DNA of 13,389 nucleotides, taken from the NCBI GenBank assembly GCA_031428695.1, contig JANOYE010000092.1, positions 1 through 13,389 on the forward strand. The letters run 5' to 3'. Below are positions 1 through 6,089 of this stretch, piece by piece. The translations under genes and the position numbers were made by a program. Position 1 is the stretch's first letter. The number at the start of each line of letters is the position of its first letter. Below the pieces are notes generated by a model. It made no database searches. It was given only the letters and a program-made list of their open reading frames with translations, and was not told the DNA's origin. This stretch comes from JANYCG01 sp031428695. Its GTDB lineage: Bacteria > Pseudomonadota > Gammaproteobacteria > Burkholderiales > Burkholderiaceae_C.

Positions 1-236
1 AACCCCGAGGTTGGAAACGCGGCCAGCGCGGCGGTGTCGAGCACCAAGGTTTTTCCAGCGACGGTGACCAGTGGATTCAGGTCGCGCATTTGCAGGCCAA
101 AACTCTCCTTTGTGCGCAGGGGAATGACAATCCGTGAGGCGAGGCCGCTGATGAAATCGTTTTGAACATCCAGCAAGTAGGGCGTTGTGGCGCGCCAAAA
201 CTTGTCGGGGTGGGGGAATGCGTCAAACCTCGCCAT
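1..236 (-). CDS. ccdB: CcdB-family toxin (partial, 3' end outside window)
   Basis: The first 78 codons of a CcdB-type toxin; the rest lies beyond the left edge. CcdB toxins of about 100 residues poison DNA gyrase and are neutralised by CcdA. The reverse-strand translation starts MARFDAFPHPDKFWRATT and has the family landmarks: a PYLLDVQNDFI strand near residues 19-29, the SRIVIPL strand near 34-40, and the downstream LNPLVTVAGKTLVLDT segment. The ATG at 236-234 was chosen because the N-terminus then aligns with chromosomal CcdB proteins. No strong ribosome-binding site precedes it, so translation may be coupled to the antitoxin gene, whose stop is 22 nt upstream. The residues important for gyrase poisoning at the C-terminus of F-plasmid CcdB lie outside the window, so toxicity cannot be judged. 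Family assignment is firm; activity is inferred. Confidence 0.88.
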   Translation of the reverse strand, partial: MARFDAFPHPDKFWRATTPYLLDVQNDFISGLASRIVIPLRTKESFGLQMRDLNPLVTVAGKTLVLDTAALAAFPTSG

Positions 237-258
237 AACAGTCAAACCGCAAGCGGCG

Positions 259-504
259 TCAGAATGTGCGGTATTTGGCCAAGGGCAGGCCATGCTCGTG
301 GAGGTGCGCGTTGTAAGCCTTGATCGCTTCCTTGTTGTCGTCGTTCCATTTCTCCCAGTAACGCTTTTTGACGGCCTCGGCGAGCAGGCCGTCTACCGTT
401 TGCGAGATGTTCATACCCAACTCGCGGGCGACTTCCAGCACCCGGACGTTCAGCGTCAGGTTAGTGGCTTTTTTCTGCGCGTGGGAAAATTGGGGCACTG
501 GCAT
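259..504 (-). CDS. ccdA: CcdA-family antitoxin
   Basis: An 81-residue antitoxin. The N-terminal part (about residues 12-48) looks like a ribbon-helix-helix DNA-binding domain (NLTLNVRVLEVARELGMNIS). The C-terminal tail (about 50-81), with W, the YNAHLHEHGLPL segment and a terminal YRTF, is typical of the CcdA region that wraps around CcdB. The reading frame is open further upstream, but ATG 504 is preferred: a GAAGGA Shine-Dalgarno lies 6-7 nt before it, and the predicted promoter would start transcription near position 537, downstream of the longer alternative start. It is first in a two-gene operon with ccdB. CcdA proteins normally autorepress their operon as a CcdA/CcdB complex, which fits the palindrome at 559-572. 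Confidence 0.9.
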   Translation of the reverse strand: MPVPQFSHAQKKATNLTLNVRVLEVARELGMNISQTVDGLLAEAVKKRYWEKWNDDNKEAIKAYNAHLHEHGLPLAKYRTF

Positions 505-543
505 CGGCGATCCTTCACACAATGGGGTAGGAATAATGCTCGA

Positions 544-572
544 ATTGTATGCGCAAACTTGATGCGCATCAA
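544..572 (-). promoter_or_regulatory. sigma70-like promoter with palindromic operator for ccdAB
   Basis: Read on the minus strand: -35 TTGATG (572-567), a 17-nt spacer and -10 TACAAT (549-544), both close to consensus. The -35 box is half of a perfect 14-bp palindrome, TTGATGCGCATCAA (559-572). The self-complementary hexamer TGCGCA occurs at 563-568 and again at 550-555, 13 bp apart and straddling the spacer. This layout suits binding by a dimeric ribbon-helix-helix antitoxin that blocks RNA polymerase. The promoter elements and palindrome are visible; that CcdA binds there is inferred from the family's known autoregulation. Confidence 0.72.
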
Positions 573-606
573 TTCCAAGCATCATCCCTGAAGACCCGCA
601 AGTGTC

Positions 607-1401
607 TCAAAGCGCCTTCTGGATCAAGGCGCCCTTGAACAACACCGGCCCGGTTGGCCCGCCTTCGCTGGGCACGCCGCCTTTGGGTTCGAGGCTGATG
701 GCGAGCGCAGGAATTGCTTTCACGTCGTTTTCGCCAGCAGTCAGGCGCAAAACCTTGTCGCTGCCCAATACGCCCAGTGACTTCGGCCCGCCTGTGGGCG
801 GCAATGCCCACAATTGCAGGGATTGACTACTTGCTTCCTGATAACTGCCGACCCGCTGCAGGGTCAGGCGTTTGCTCTTGGGGTCAAACGTCACCAGCAT
901 TGACGCGGTCGATTTGTCGTCGGACAAAACAGCCACATATTCGATTTGTGGTGTGCTCAGCAGCTTGGCCTGCAACTGCTGGATCTCTCCGCCCAGTTGA
1001 TCGCGCAGGTTCAGGCCGACGACGACAGCCACCATGGTTGCCAGCGCGCCTGCAGCGGTCGCGCCACGCCACAGCCACAGGCTGCGCAGCCATCCAACAG
1101 CCGCTTCACCTGGCGGCGCGGGTGCGGCGGCACGAAGGCGGGCCTGCTGCATCTGCGCTGCTTCGGCTTCGCCCTTGAGCAGGTTGTCGATTCGGCTCCA
1201 TACGGCTGGTGGTGGCGCTGCCGAAGGTTGTAATTCGTTCAGGCTGGCGATTCGGGTTTGCCAAATCAAGGCTGCAACACGCACTGGCGCATGTTCGCGC
1301 GCCAGCGCCTCAAAGCGCCGCCGCGCGCCTCCACGAAGTGTGCCCAAGGCAAATGCGCCAGCCAGGCGGTCGAGCAATTCCGGGTTTTGGTGGATATTCA
1401 C
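607..1401 (-). CDS. RskA-like transmembrane anti-sigma factor
   Basis: A 264-residue protein predicted to hold the ECF sigma factor encoded just upstream at the inner membrane. The cytoplasmic N-terminal half (about 1-110) includes an LLDRLAGAFALGTLRGGARRRFE segment like the short anti-sigma domain of RskA-type proteins. One hydrophobic helix follows at about 113-132, then a periplasmic domain of the RskA C-terminal type containing YVAVLSDDKSTASMLVTFD and LQLWALPPTGGPKSLGVL. The GTG at 1401-1399 is chosen as start. It lies 10 nt after the sigma gene's TGA, which is part of the TGAGGA ribosome-binding site, indicating translational coupling. The open frame further upstream lies inside the sigma gene. 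There are no cysteines at all, so it is not a zinc- or redox-sensing ZAS anti-sigma factor. Confidence 0.85.
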   Translation of the reverse strand: MNIHQNPELLDRLAGAFALGTLRGGARRRFEALAREHAPVRVAALIWQTRIASLNELQPSAAPPPAVWSRIDNLLKGEAEAAQMQQARLRAAAPAPPGEAAVGWLRSLWLWRGATAAGALATMVAVVVGLNLRDQLGGEIQQLQAKLLSTPQIEYVAVLSDDKSTASMLVTFDPKSKRLTLQRVGSYQEASSQSLQLWALPPTGGPKSLGVLGSDKVLRLTAGENDVKAIPALAISLEPKGGVPSEGGPTGPVLFKGALIQKAL

Positions 1402-1411
1402 AGCCGAATCC

Positions 1412-1987
1412 TCAGGCAAACCGTGCCATGCACAGGCGCAGTTGTTCCAGGCCACGCCGAATCCAGGTTTTCACGGTGCCCAGCGGCAAGCTGAGCTGTC
1501 GCGCAAGGTCGCTGTGGCTGAGGTCACGGATGTAGGCCAGGCTCACCACTTCGCGCGGTCCGTGGTCAAGCTGCCCCAGGCATTGGTGCAACGCCCAGGC
1601 CTGTTCGCTGGCCTGCGCCTTGTCCATCGGATTGGGCGCTTCGCCCGGCAATGTCTGTGCCATGGTGTCGTCGAGTTCCTGGGTGACCTGGCTGCCTTCG
1701 GATTTGCGCCTGCGCAAAAAATCGAGGGCGCGGCTGCGCACAATCAAGCCCATCCACGCCATGGGCGGGCTCAAAGACGCTCGGTAGTCACCCGCAGCGC
1801 GCCATATCGTGAGTGTGGCTTCCTGCAACACATCTTCAGCCCATTCCCGGTTGCTGACAACTCGGATCGCCAGCCCGTAGAGCTGCGCTGAGCAGCAGTC
1901 GTACAGCGCTTTGAGCGCCTGGTGGTCCTTGTTGGCGACGCGATCCAGGAGCGTGATCAGCTCATCGTCCATGCTTTCGGTGTTCAT
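1412..1987 (-). CDS. ECF-type RNA polymerase sigma factor
   Basis: A 191-residue group 4 sigma factor. Region 2 is at about 20-95 and includes AEDVLQEATLTIWR (the DxxQ core-binding and -10 recognition helix area), MAWMGLIVRSRALDFLRRR and the basic stretch after it. A linker with LDDTMAQTLPG follows. Region 4 is at about 135-185 with PREVVSLAYIRDLSHSDLA, then LPLGTVKTWIRRGLEQLR as the recognition helix. ATG 1987 is preferred over an open start at 2035 because that one lies inside the predicted promoter for this gene. The gene is co-transcribed with its anti-sigma factor (10-nt gap) and diverges from the DUF3455-DUF4331-HupE operon. The sigma/RskA pairing resembles SigK-RskA in general architecture, but the subgroup is not determined. 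The promoter match suggests autoactivation. Confidence 0.93.
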   Translation of the reverse strand: MNTESMDDELITLLDRVANKDHQALKALYDCCSAQLYGLAIRVVSNREWAEDVLQEATLTIWRAAGDYRASLSPPMAWMGLIVRSRALDFLRRRKSEGSQVTQELDDTMAQTLPGEAPNPMDKAQASEQAWALHQCLGQLDHGPREVVSLAYIRDLSHSDLARQLSLPLGTVKTWIRRGLEQLRLCMARFA

Positions 1988-2015
1988 TGTTGGATTGTCT
2001 TCGATTGATGCAATG

Positions 2016-2044
2016 ACTACGCAAATAAGGGCCAACCGGATTCA
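2016..2044 (-). promoter_or_regulatory. ECF-type promoter of the sigma/anti-sigma operon
   Basis: On the minus strand: -35 TGAATCC (2044-2038), a 16-nt spacer and -10 CGTAGT (2021-2016). The heptamer is identical to the one in front of the divergent operon at 2173-2179, and both -10 boxes begin CGTA. Transcription would start near 2009-2011, giving a leader of about 22 nt before the sigma gene's ATG at 1987. A GAAC/GAAT-type -35 with a CGT-type -10 is typical of ECF sigma targets, so this supports autoregulation. No start-site data exist. Confidence 0.7.
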
Positions 2045-2172
2045 AAACCTAGGACAGATCCTATGAAAAACGGTGTTCTTGTCTGCTGCCTGTGTCTGCG
2101 AAACACTTCGAAACTTGCTTTTTCTCAAAATTTGCGGCGGAAGGAATTCATGAAAAAAATTTAACAAAAACC

Positions 2173-2202
2173 TGAATCCAGTCGGTCGCAAGCCCGCGTA
2201 TT
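2173..2202 (+). promoter_or_regulatory. ECF-type promoter of the DUF3455-DUF4331-HupE operon
   Basis: -35 TGAATCC (2173-2179), a 17-nt spacer and -10 CGTATT (2197-2202). It matches the divergent sigma promoter in its -35 heptamer and CGTA core. The predicted start, about 2207-2210, coincides with the first base of a perfect 9-bp stem-loop in the leader. The leader to the DUF3455 ATG at 2279 is about 70 nt. I saw no second copy of this motif pair elsewhere in the window; that was a scan by eye. Confidence 0.72.
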
Positions 2203-2208
2203 AGAACC

Positions 2209-2235
2209 GTTGGCAGATTTTTTTGGTCTGCCAAC
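2209..2235 (+). other. 5' leader stem-loop
   Basis: GTTGGCAGA (2209-2217) pairs perfectly with TCTGCCAAC (2227-2235) around a 9-nt loop containing seven T. It begins at the transcription start predicted from the ECF promoter and ends 31 nt before the AAGGAGA ribosome-binding site (2267-2273). No T-run follows the stem, so a terminator is unlikely. A 5'-terminal hairpin protecting the mRNA from 5'-end-dependent decay is one possible role; a binding site for a regulator is another. Confidence 0.6.
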
Positions 2236-2278
2236 CTGACAAATTTTCCTCTACATGTTTCACTTTAAGGAGAGTCAA

Positions 2279-2839
2279 ATGAAAGTACATTCTGCCCCCC
2301 GCCGCTGCGCTGTGGCGCTCGCAGCATTGGCCTTGGGTGCCTGCGCTGGCATTGGCAATTCGCCAATGCCGATGTATTCCCAAGCGAGTTTGCCAGACAG
2401 TGTAAAGGTGCCCGGTGGCCATGCGGTGCTCATGGAAACGGTAGGCGCTGGCGACATCACCTACGAATGCCGCGCCAAAAAAGACATGGCGGATCAATTC
2501 GAATGGGTCTTTGTCGGACCGGACGCTAAATTGATGGACCGCAAGGGCGCCCAAATTGGACGCTATTTTGGTCCGCCAGCAACCTGGGAAAACAAAGACG
2601 GTTCGAAGATAACAGGGGCACAACTGGCCGTTGCGCCGGCCGGCACCGGCAACATCCCTCTGCAACTGGTTAAAGCCAACCCGGCGGTCGGTGCGGGCGC
2701 CATGCAAGGGGTGACCTACATCCAGCGCGTCGCCACCCAAGGCGGTGTTGCGCCTTCAATGGCCTGCGCTGCTTCAACTGCGGGACAAAAGCAGGTTGTG
2801 AAATACCAGGCGGACTACATCTTCTGGCGTTCGGCTTAA
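2279..2839 (+). CDS. DUF3455-family lipoprotein
   Basis: A 186-residue exported protein of unknown function. The N-terminus has two Arg, a hydrophobic helix and a lipobox LGAC with Cys22, so it should be lipid-anchored. The rest matches the DUF3455 pattern: GDITYECRAK near 60, FEWVFVGPDAKLMDRKG, the GPPATWENKDGSKITG block, then MQGVTYIQRVATQGGVAP and a closing VKYQADYIFWRSA. The ATG at 2279 has an ideal AAGGAGA site 5 nt upstream; an in-frame ATG at 2255 has none. It is the first gene after the ECF promoter and hairpin, and the next gene starts 59 nt downstream. No biochemical role is known to me for this family. Expression under the neighbouring ECF sigma factor suggests an envelope stress or metal response, which is inference. 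Confidence 0.87.
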   Translation: MKVHSAPRRCAVALAALALGACAGIGNSPMPMYSQASLPDSVKVPGGHAVLMETVGAGDITYECRAKKDMADQFEWVFVGPDAKLMDRKGAQIGRYFGPPATWENKDGSKITGAQLAVAPAGTGNIPLQLVKANPAVGAGAMQGVTYIQRVATQGGVAPSMACAASTAGQKQVVKYQADYIFWRSA

Positions 2840-2898
2840 GCGGCGCCAACCAGCTAACCAACGAACGTTACTTTTACTCAACAAACCCGAGAAACACC

Positions 2899-4491
2899 AT
2901 GAAAACCAAATTCACCCAACTTGCCAAGGCCTGCCTGTTGATGGTCGCCGCTGGCGGCGCCATCGCCTCCAGTCACCGCGAGGCGCCGTTCATCACTGGC
3001 GCGCCCAAAGTAGATGGCACCGACTTCTATATGTTCCGCAGTTACGAAGGTGTCGCTGCCAACGGCTCCGGCGGGCGCTCTGATTACGTCACGCTTCTGG
3101 CCAACTACCAGCCGCTGCAAGCGGCGTATGGCGGCCCCAACTATTTCTCGATGGACCCCAATGCGCTGTACGAAATCCACATCGACAACAACGGCGATGC
3201 GCGCGAAGACATCACTTTCCAGTTCCGCTTCAAGAACGCACTCAAGTCCATCGCCCTGCCCATCGGCTCGTCCAATGTCGCGATTCCACTGATCCAGGCT
3301 GGAACCGTCAGCGCCCTGAATGACGCCAACCTGAACGTCAATGAAACCTACACCGTGAACGTGGTGCGGGGTGACCGCCGCAAGAATGGCGGCGCCGGCT
3401 CCGCAGTCGTGAAAACGGGTGGCGGCGCCGTGTTTGAAAAACCGGTGGACAACATCGGCGTGAAAACCATCGCCAACTATGCGGCCTATGCCGCGCTACA
3501 TATCCACAATGTCACGATTCCAGGCTGCGCCAATCCGGGCAAAGTGTTTGTCGGCCAGCGACAGGAAGGTTTCGCCGTCAACCTGGGCGCCATTTTTGAC
3601 CTGGTGAACGCGCCCGCTGCAGTGCTGCTGGACCCGGCCAACAAGGACGCGGTCGGCATGGGCGGAAACCACCCGGTCCAGAAAACCAATGTGACCACGA
3701 TCGCGCTTGAAGTCCACAAGAGCTGCCTGACTGCCGGCAGCGAACCCGTGATCGGCGGCTGGACCACAGCCAGCATGCGCCAGGCGCGTCTGCTCAACGG
3801 CAATACACCGTCGGGCCACGACAAGGCTGCCAAACAGGGCGGTGGCTGGGTGCAGGTCTCGCGTTTGGGCAACCCGCTGGTCAACGAAGTGGTGATCGGT
3901 TTGCCGGACAAAGACAGGTTCAACGGCTCCCATCCCAAAGACGACGCGCAGTTTCTTAACTACGTCATTAATCCGACCTTGCCGGCCCTCTTGGGACTGG
4001 TGTTGACCGGTAATGCAGCCGGTGTGGCACCCACCAACCTGCCGCGTACGGATCTGGCCACCACATTCCTGACTGGCATCACCGGAGTGAACAAGCCGGC
4101 GGTGAACCCGACACCTTCGGAGATGCTGCGCCTCAATACCGCCATTGCACCTGTTCCGTTTGCTAGCCAGAACCGTCTGGGCGTGGCGGGCAATGCGCTG
4201 GCCGGTGGGACGGACAACGCCGGGTTTCCGAACGGGCGCCGTCCAAAAGACGACGTGGTTGACATCGCACTGGTAGCCATGTTGGGTGGCCTGTGTGTGA
4301 TCAACGGCGACACCAATGCGCTCATGCTCAACAGCATTCCGGGCGTGGCGGGTGTGACCTCGGCTTGCAAACCGTCTAGCGTGCCATTGGGCGCCCAGTC
4401 GGCCAATATCCACGACGCGGTTGACCAGGCAACGGTGCCGTTCATGAGTGGGTTCCCGTACCTGAACACGCCCAACGCCGGATCGAATTGA
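2899..4491 (+). CDS. Secreted DUF4331-family protein
   Basis: A 530-residue exported protein. A Sec signal peptide spans about 1-23 (MKTKFTQLAKACLLMVAAGG) with an AIA cleavage site, so the mature chain would begin Ser-Ser-His-Arg-Glu-Ala-Pro. This SSHREAP start followed by VDGTDFYMFRSYE is the hallmark of DUF4331. An acidic DNNGDARED stretch at residues 96-104 resembles DxNxD calcium loops. Later conserved-looking blocks include HPKDDAQFLNYVINP and the GFPNGRRPKDDVVDIAL segment. There is no membrane anchor, so it is probably periplasmic or secreted. It follows the DUF3455 gene by 59 nt and precedes a small lipoprotein by 23 nt. The ribosome-binding site is weak (GAGAA). The family function is unknown. 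Confidence 0.88.
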   Translation: MKTKFTQLAKACLLMVAAGGAIASSHREAPFITGAPKVDGTDFYMFRSYEGVAANGSGGRSDYVTLLANYQPLQAAYGGPNYFSMDPNALYEIHIDNNGDAREDITFQFRFKNALKSIALPIGSSNVAIPLIQAGTVSALNDANLNVNETYTVNVVRGDRRKNGGAGSAVVKTGGGAVFEKPVDNIGVKTIANYAAYAALHIHNVTIPGCANPGKVFVGQRQEGFAVNLGAIFDLVNAPAAVLLDPANKDAVGMGGNHPVQKTNVTTIALEVHKSCLTAGSEPVIGGWTTASMRQARLLNGNTPSGHDKAAKQGGGWVQVSRLGNPLVNEVVIGLPDKDRFNGSHPKDDAQFLNYVINPTLPALLGLVLTGNAAGVAPTNLPRTDLATTFLTGITGVNKPAVNPTPSEMLRLNTAIAPVPFASQNRLGVAGNALAGGTDNAGFPNGRRPKDDVVDIALVAMLGGLCVINGDTNALMLNSIPGVAGVTSACKPSSVPLGAQSANIHDAVDQATVPFMSGFPYLNTPNAGSN

Positions 4492-4514
4492 TTGCAGTTG
4501 AACAAGGAAAAATC

Positions 4515-4793
4515 ATGAAAAATCCAAACTTCAAACTGCTGCCAAAAGCGTTGCCGGTAGCGCTCCTGGCCGCCGCGCTGGTGGCAGCGTGTGGCGGGCG
4601 CACAGACGCGCCTGCGGTTGTCGCGCCCGTGAGCGGGGTGCCAGTTCCCGGTGACCTCGCGACCAACGTTGCATTCGTGGTGGGTTATGCCGACCAGCTG
4701 GCGGCCGCCGACGAGAACAGTGATCCGGTGGATGTCAACGCCCTCACGCTGGCGTCGGATGAAACCTCAGACGCTGCGCCAGTGGTCTTTTAA
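4515..4793 (+). CDS. Small lipoprotein of unknown function
   Basis: A 92-residue protein not assignable to a named family. The N-terminus has basic residues and a hydrophobic run ending in the lipobox LVAAC, giving Cys26 as the lipidated residue. The mature part of about 67 residues is rich in Ala, Val, Asp and Pro and ends with an acidic region (AAADENSDPVDVNALTL). ATG 4515 is supported by AAGGA six nt upstream. An open extension to 4488 has no such signal and would bury the lipoprotein signal. It sits 23 nt after the DUF4331 gene in the same operon. It may be a partner or tether for the neighbouring exported proteins, but nothing in the sequence shows this. Confidence 0.75.
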   Translation: MKNPNFKLLPKALPVALLAAALVAACGGRTDAPAVVAPVSGVPVPGDLATNVAFVVGYADQLAAADENSDPVDVNALTLASDETSDAAPVVF

Positions 4794-4913
4794 GCGGAAA
4801 ACGCTGGTGACGAATTCCGGGTCTTTTGCCACAAGCATCAGGCCCGGATTTTTCCGATTGAAACATTTCCCTCCGAAGTCTTTCCGAAACTCCGACGAAA
4901 ACTTGAACGCGCC

Positions 4914-6089
4914 ATGTCCAAATTCACCTCTTGCCTGATGGTCTTGCTTGTCACCGTGCCGTTGAGTGCGATGGCGGCATCTCCGATTCGTCCAGTGAGC
5001 GATGGCGAAGTGATCGAAGTTTTGCCAGCCATTACCCGAAGTCGCTTGGCGGCACCTGTGGCGGGCCGGGCTCCCACAGACCCGCGTGAAGCGTTGGCCA
5101 CGTCGCGTCAGGCGATCACAGTCGCCCGTCAAACCGGCGACAACCGCTACTGGGGCCGCGCGCAAGCCGCATTGGCACCGTGGTGGGACCGTGCCGATGC
5201 GCCCGTTGAACTGGCCGTTTTGCAGGCCACCGTGCAGCAAGGCCGGCATGAGTTTGAAGCCTCGCGCAAGGTGCTCGTGGCAGCGCTGTCCCGTCAGACG
5301 GGGCATGCCCAGGGGTGGCTGAATTTGGCGGCTTTGGAGCGCCTTTCAGCGCGCTATAACGAGTCCCTGGCGGCGTGCCGTGAAGTGGCGCGCACCGGGC
5401 AAGGCCTGTATGCGCAGGCCTGTGAGCTCGAAACCCGCTCGATGCAGGGGCAACACGAGTTGGCGATTCGCGGCTTTGCGCAGCTTTTGACTCAGGTGAG
5501 CGATGCCGACCAACAAAGCTGGTTGTTGTCTTTACAGGCCGAAGCGCGTGAACGCGCCGGTCAGGATGCGGCGGCACAGGCGGCTTATGAAAAAAGCCTG
5601 GCGCGTCAGCCCGATCTCTATACGTCAATTGCCCTGAGTGACTTGCTCTTGCGCACTGGTAGCAACACCAAAGCCCTTGCCGTGCTGGCGCCCTTGCCGC
5701 AAACCGATGCGGTGGTGTTGCGCCACGGCATTGCCTGGCGGCGGCTGGGTGACAACCGCTGGCGCGAAGCGCTGGTGATTTTTCAGGAGCGCGTGGCCGA
5801 ATTGAAACGCCGGGGTGACGACCCCGGCTTGCACAGCCGTGAACTGGCGATGAGCGCCTTGTGGCTGGAAGACGACGCACCGGGCGCCCTGGCCCTGGCC
5901 CGCAAAAACCTCACGTTGCAGCGCGAACCGGTGGACTGGTGGCTGGCCCTGCAATGCGCCCTGGCGGCGGGTGACAAAAACGCGGTGGCAGAACTGTCAA
6001 ACCAGTGGACGCAGACCGGCTTGAAAGACGCCCGCCTGGAAACCGTGCGCCCCGCAAGCGGTCGTTTGGCCAGCAAGGCGGCGCCATGA
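4914..6089 (+). CDS. Secreted TPR-like (tetratricopeptide) protein
   Basis: A 391-residue protein with a Sec signal peptide (MSKFTSCLMVLLVTVPLSAM, cleavage after AMA near residue 22). It consists largely of paired amphipathic helices rich in Ala, Leu, Arg and Gln. TPR-like units appear around AQGWLNLAALERLSARYNES, the QAYEKSLARQPDLYTSIALS area and RKNLTLQREPVDWWLALQCA. This suggests a periplasmic protein-protein scaffold. A 120-nt gap without a gene separates it from the lipoprotein gene, and its own ribosome-binding site is weak. Its stop overlaps the start of the HupE-like gene by ATGA (6086-6089), so the two are translationally coupled. TPR proteins next to HupE_UreJ_2 genes are a combination I recall from other proteobacteria. 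The exact number of repeats is not determined. Confidence 0.8.
   Translation: MSKFTSCLMVLLVTVPLSAMAASPIRPVSDGEVIEVLPAITRSRLAAPVAGRAPTDPREALATSRQAITVARQTGDNRYWGRAQAALAPWWDRADAPVELAVLQATVQQGRHEFEASRKVLVAALSRQTGHAQGWLNLAALERLSARYNESLAACREVARTGQGLYAQACELETRSMQGQHELAIRGFAQLLTQVSDADQQSWLLSLQAEARERAGQDAAAQAAYEKSLARQPDLYTSIALSDLLLRTGSNTKALAVLAPLPQTDAVVLRHGIAWRRLGDNRWREALVIFQERVAELKRRGDDPGLHSRELAMSALWLEDDAPGALALARKNLTLQREPVDWWLALQCALAAGDKNAVAELSNQWTQTGLKDARLETVRPASGRLASKAAP

Noticed and set aside
1034..1891. A 285-codon plus-strand frame across the sigma/anti-sigma genes
   Set aside because: It is antisense to both genes, whose products are clearly recognisable.
2150..2164. Four-codon minigene MKKI (ATGAAAAAAATTTAA) with AAGGA in front
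   Set aside because: It lies upstream of the predicted operon transcription start, so it cannot be its leader peptide, and something this short arises easily by chance.
3496..4413. A 305-codon minus-strand frame
   Set aside because: It lies entirely opposite the DUF4331 gene, with His/Arg/Val-rich composition and no ribosome-binding site.
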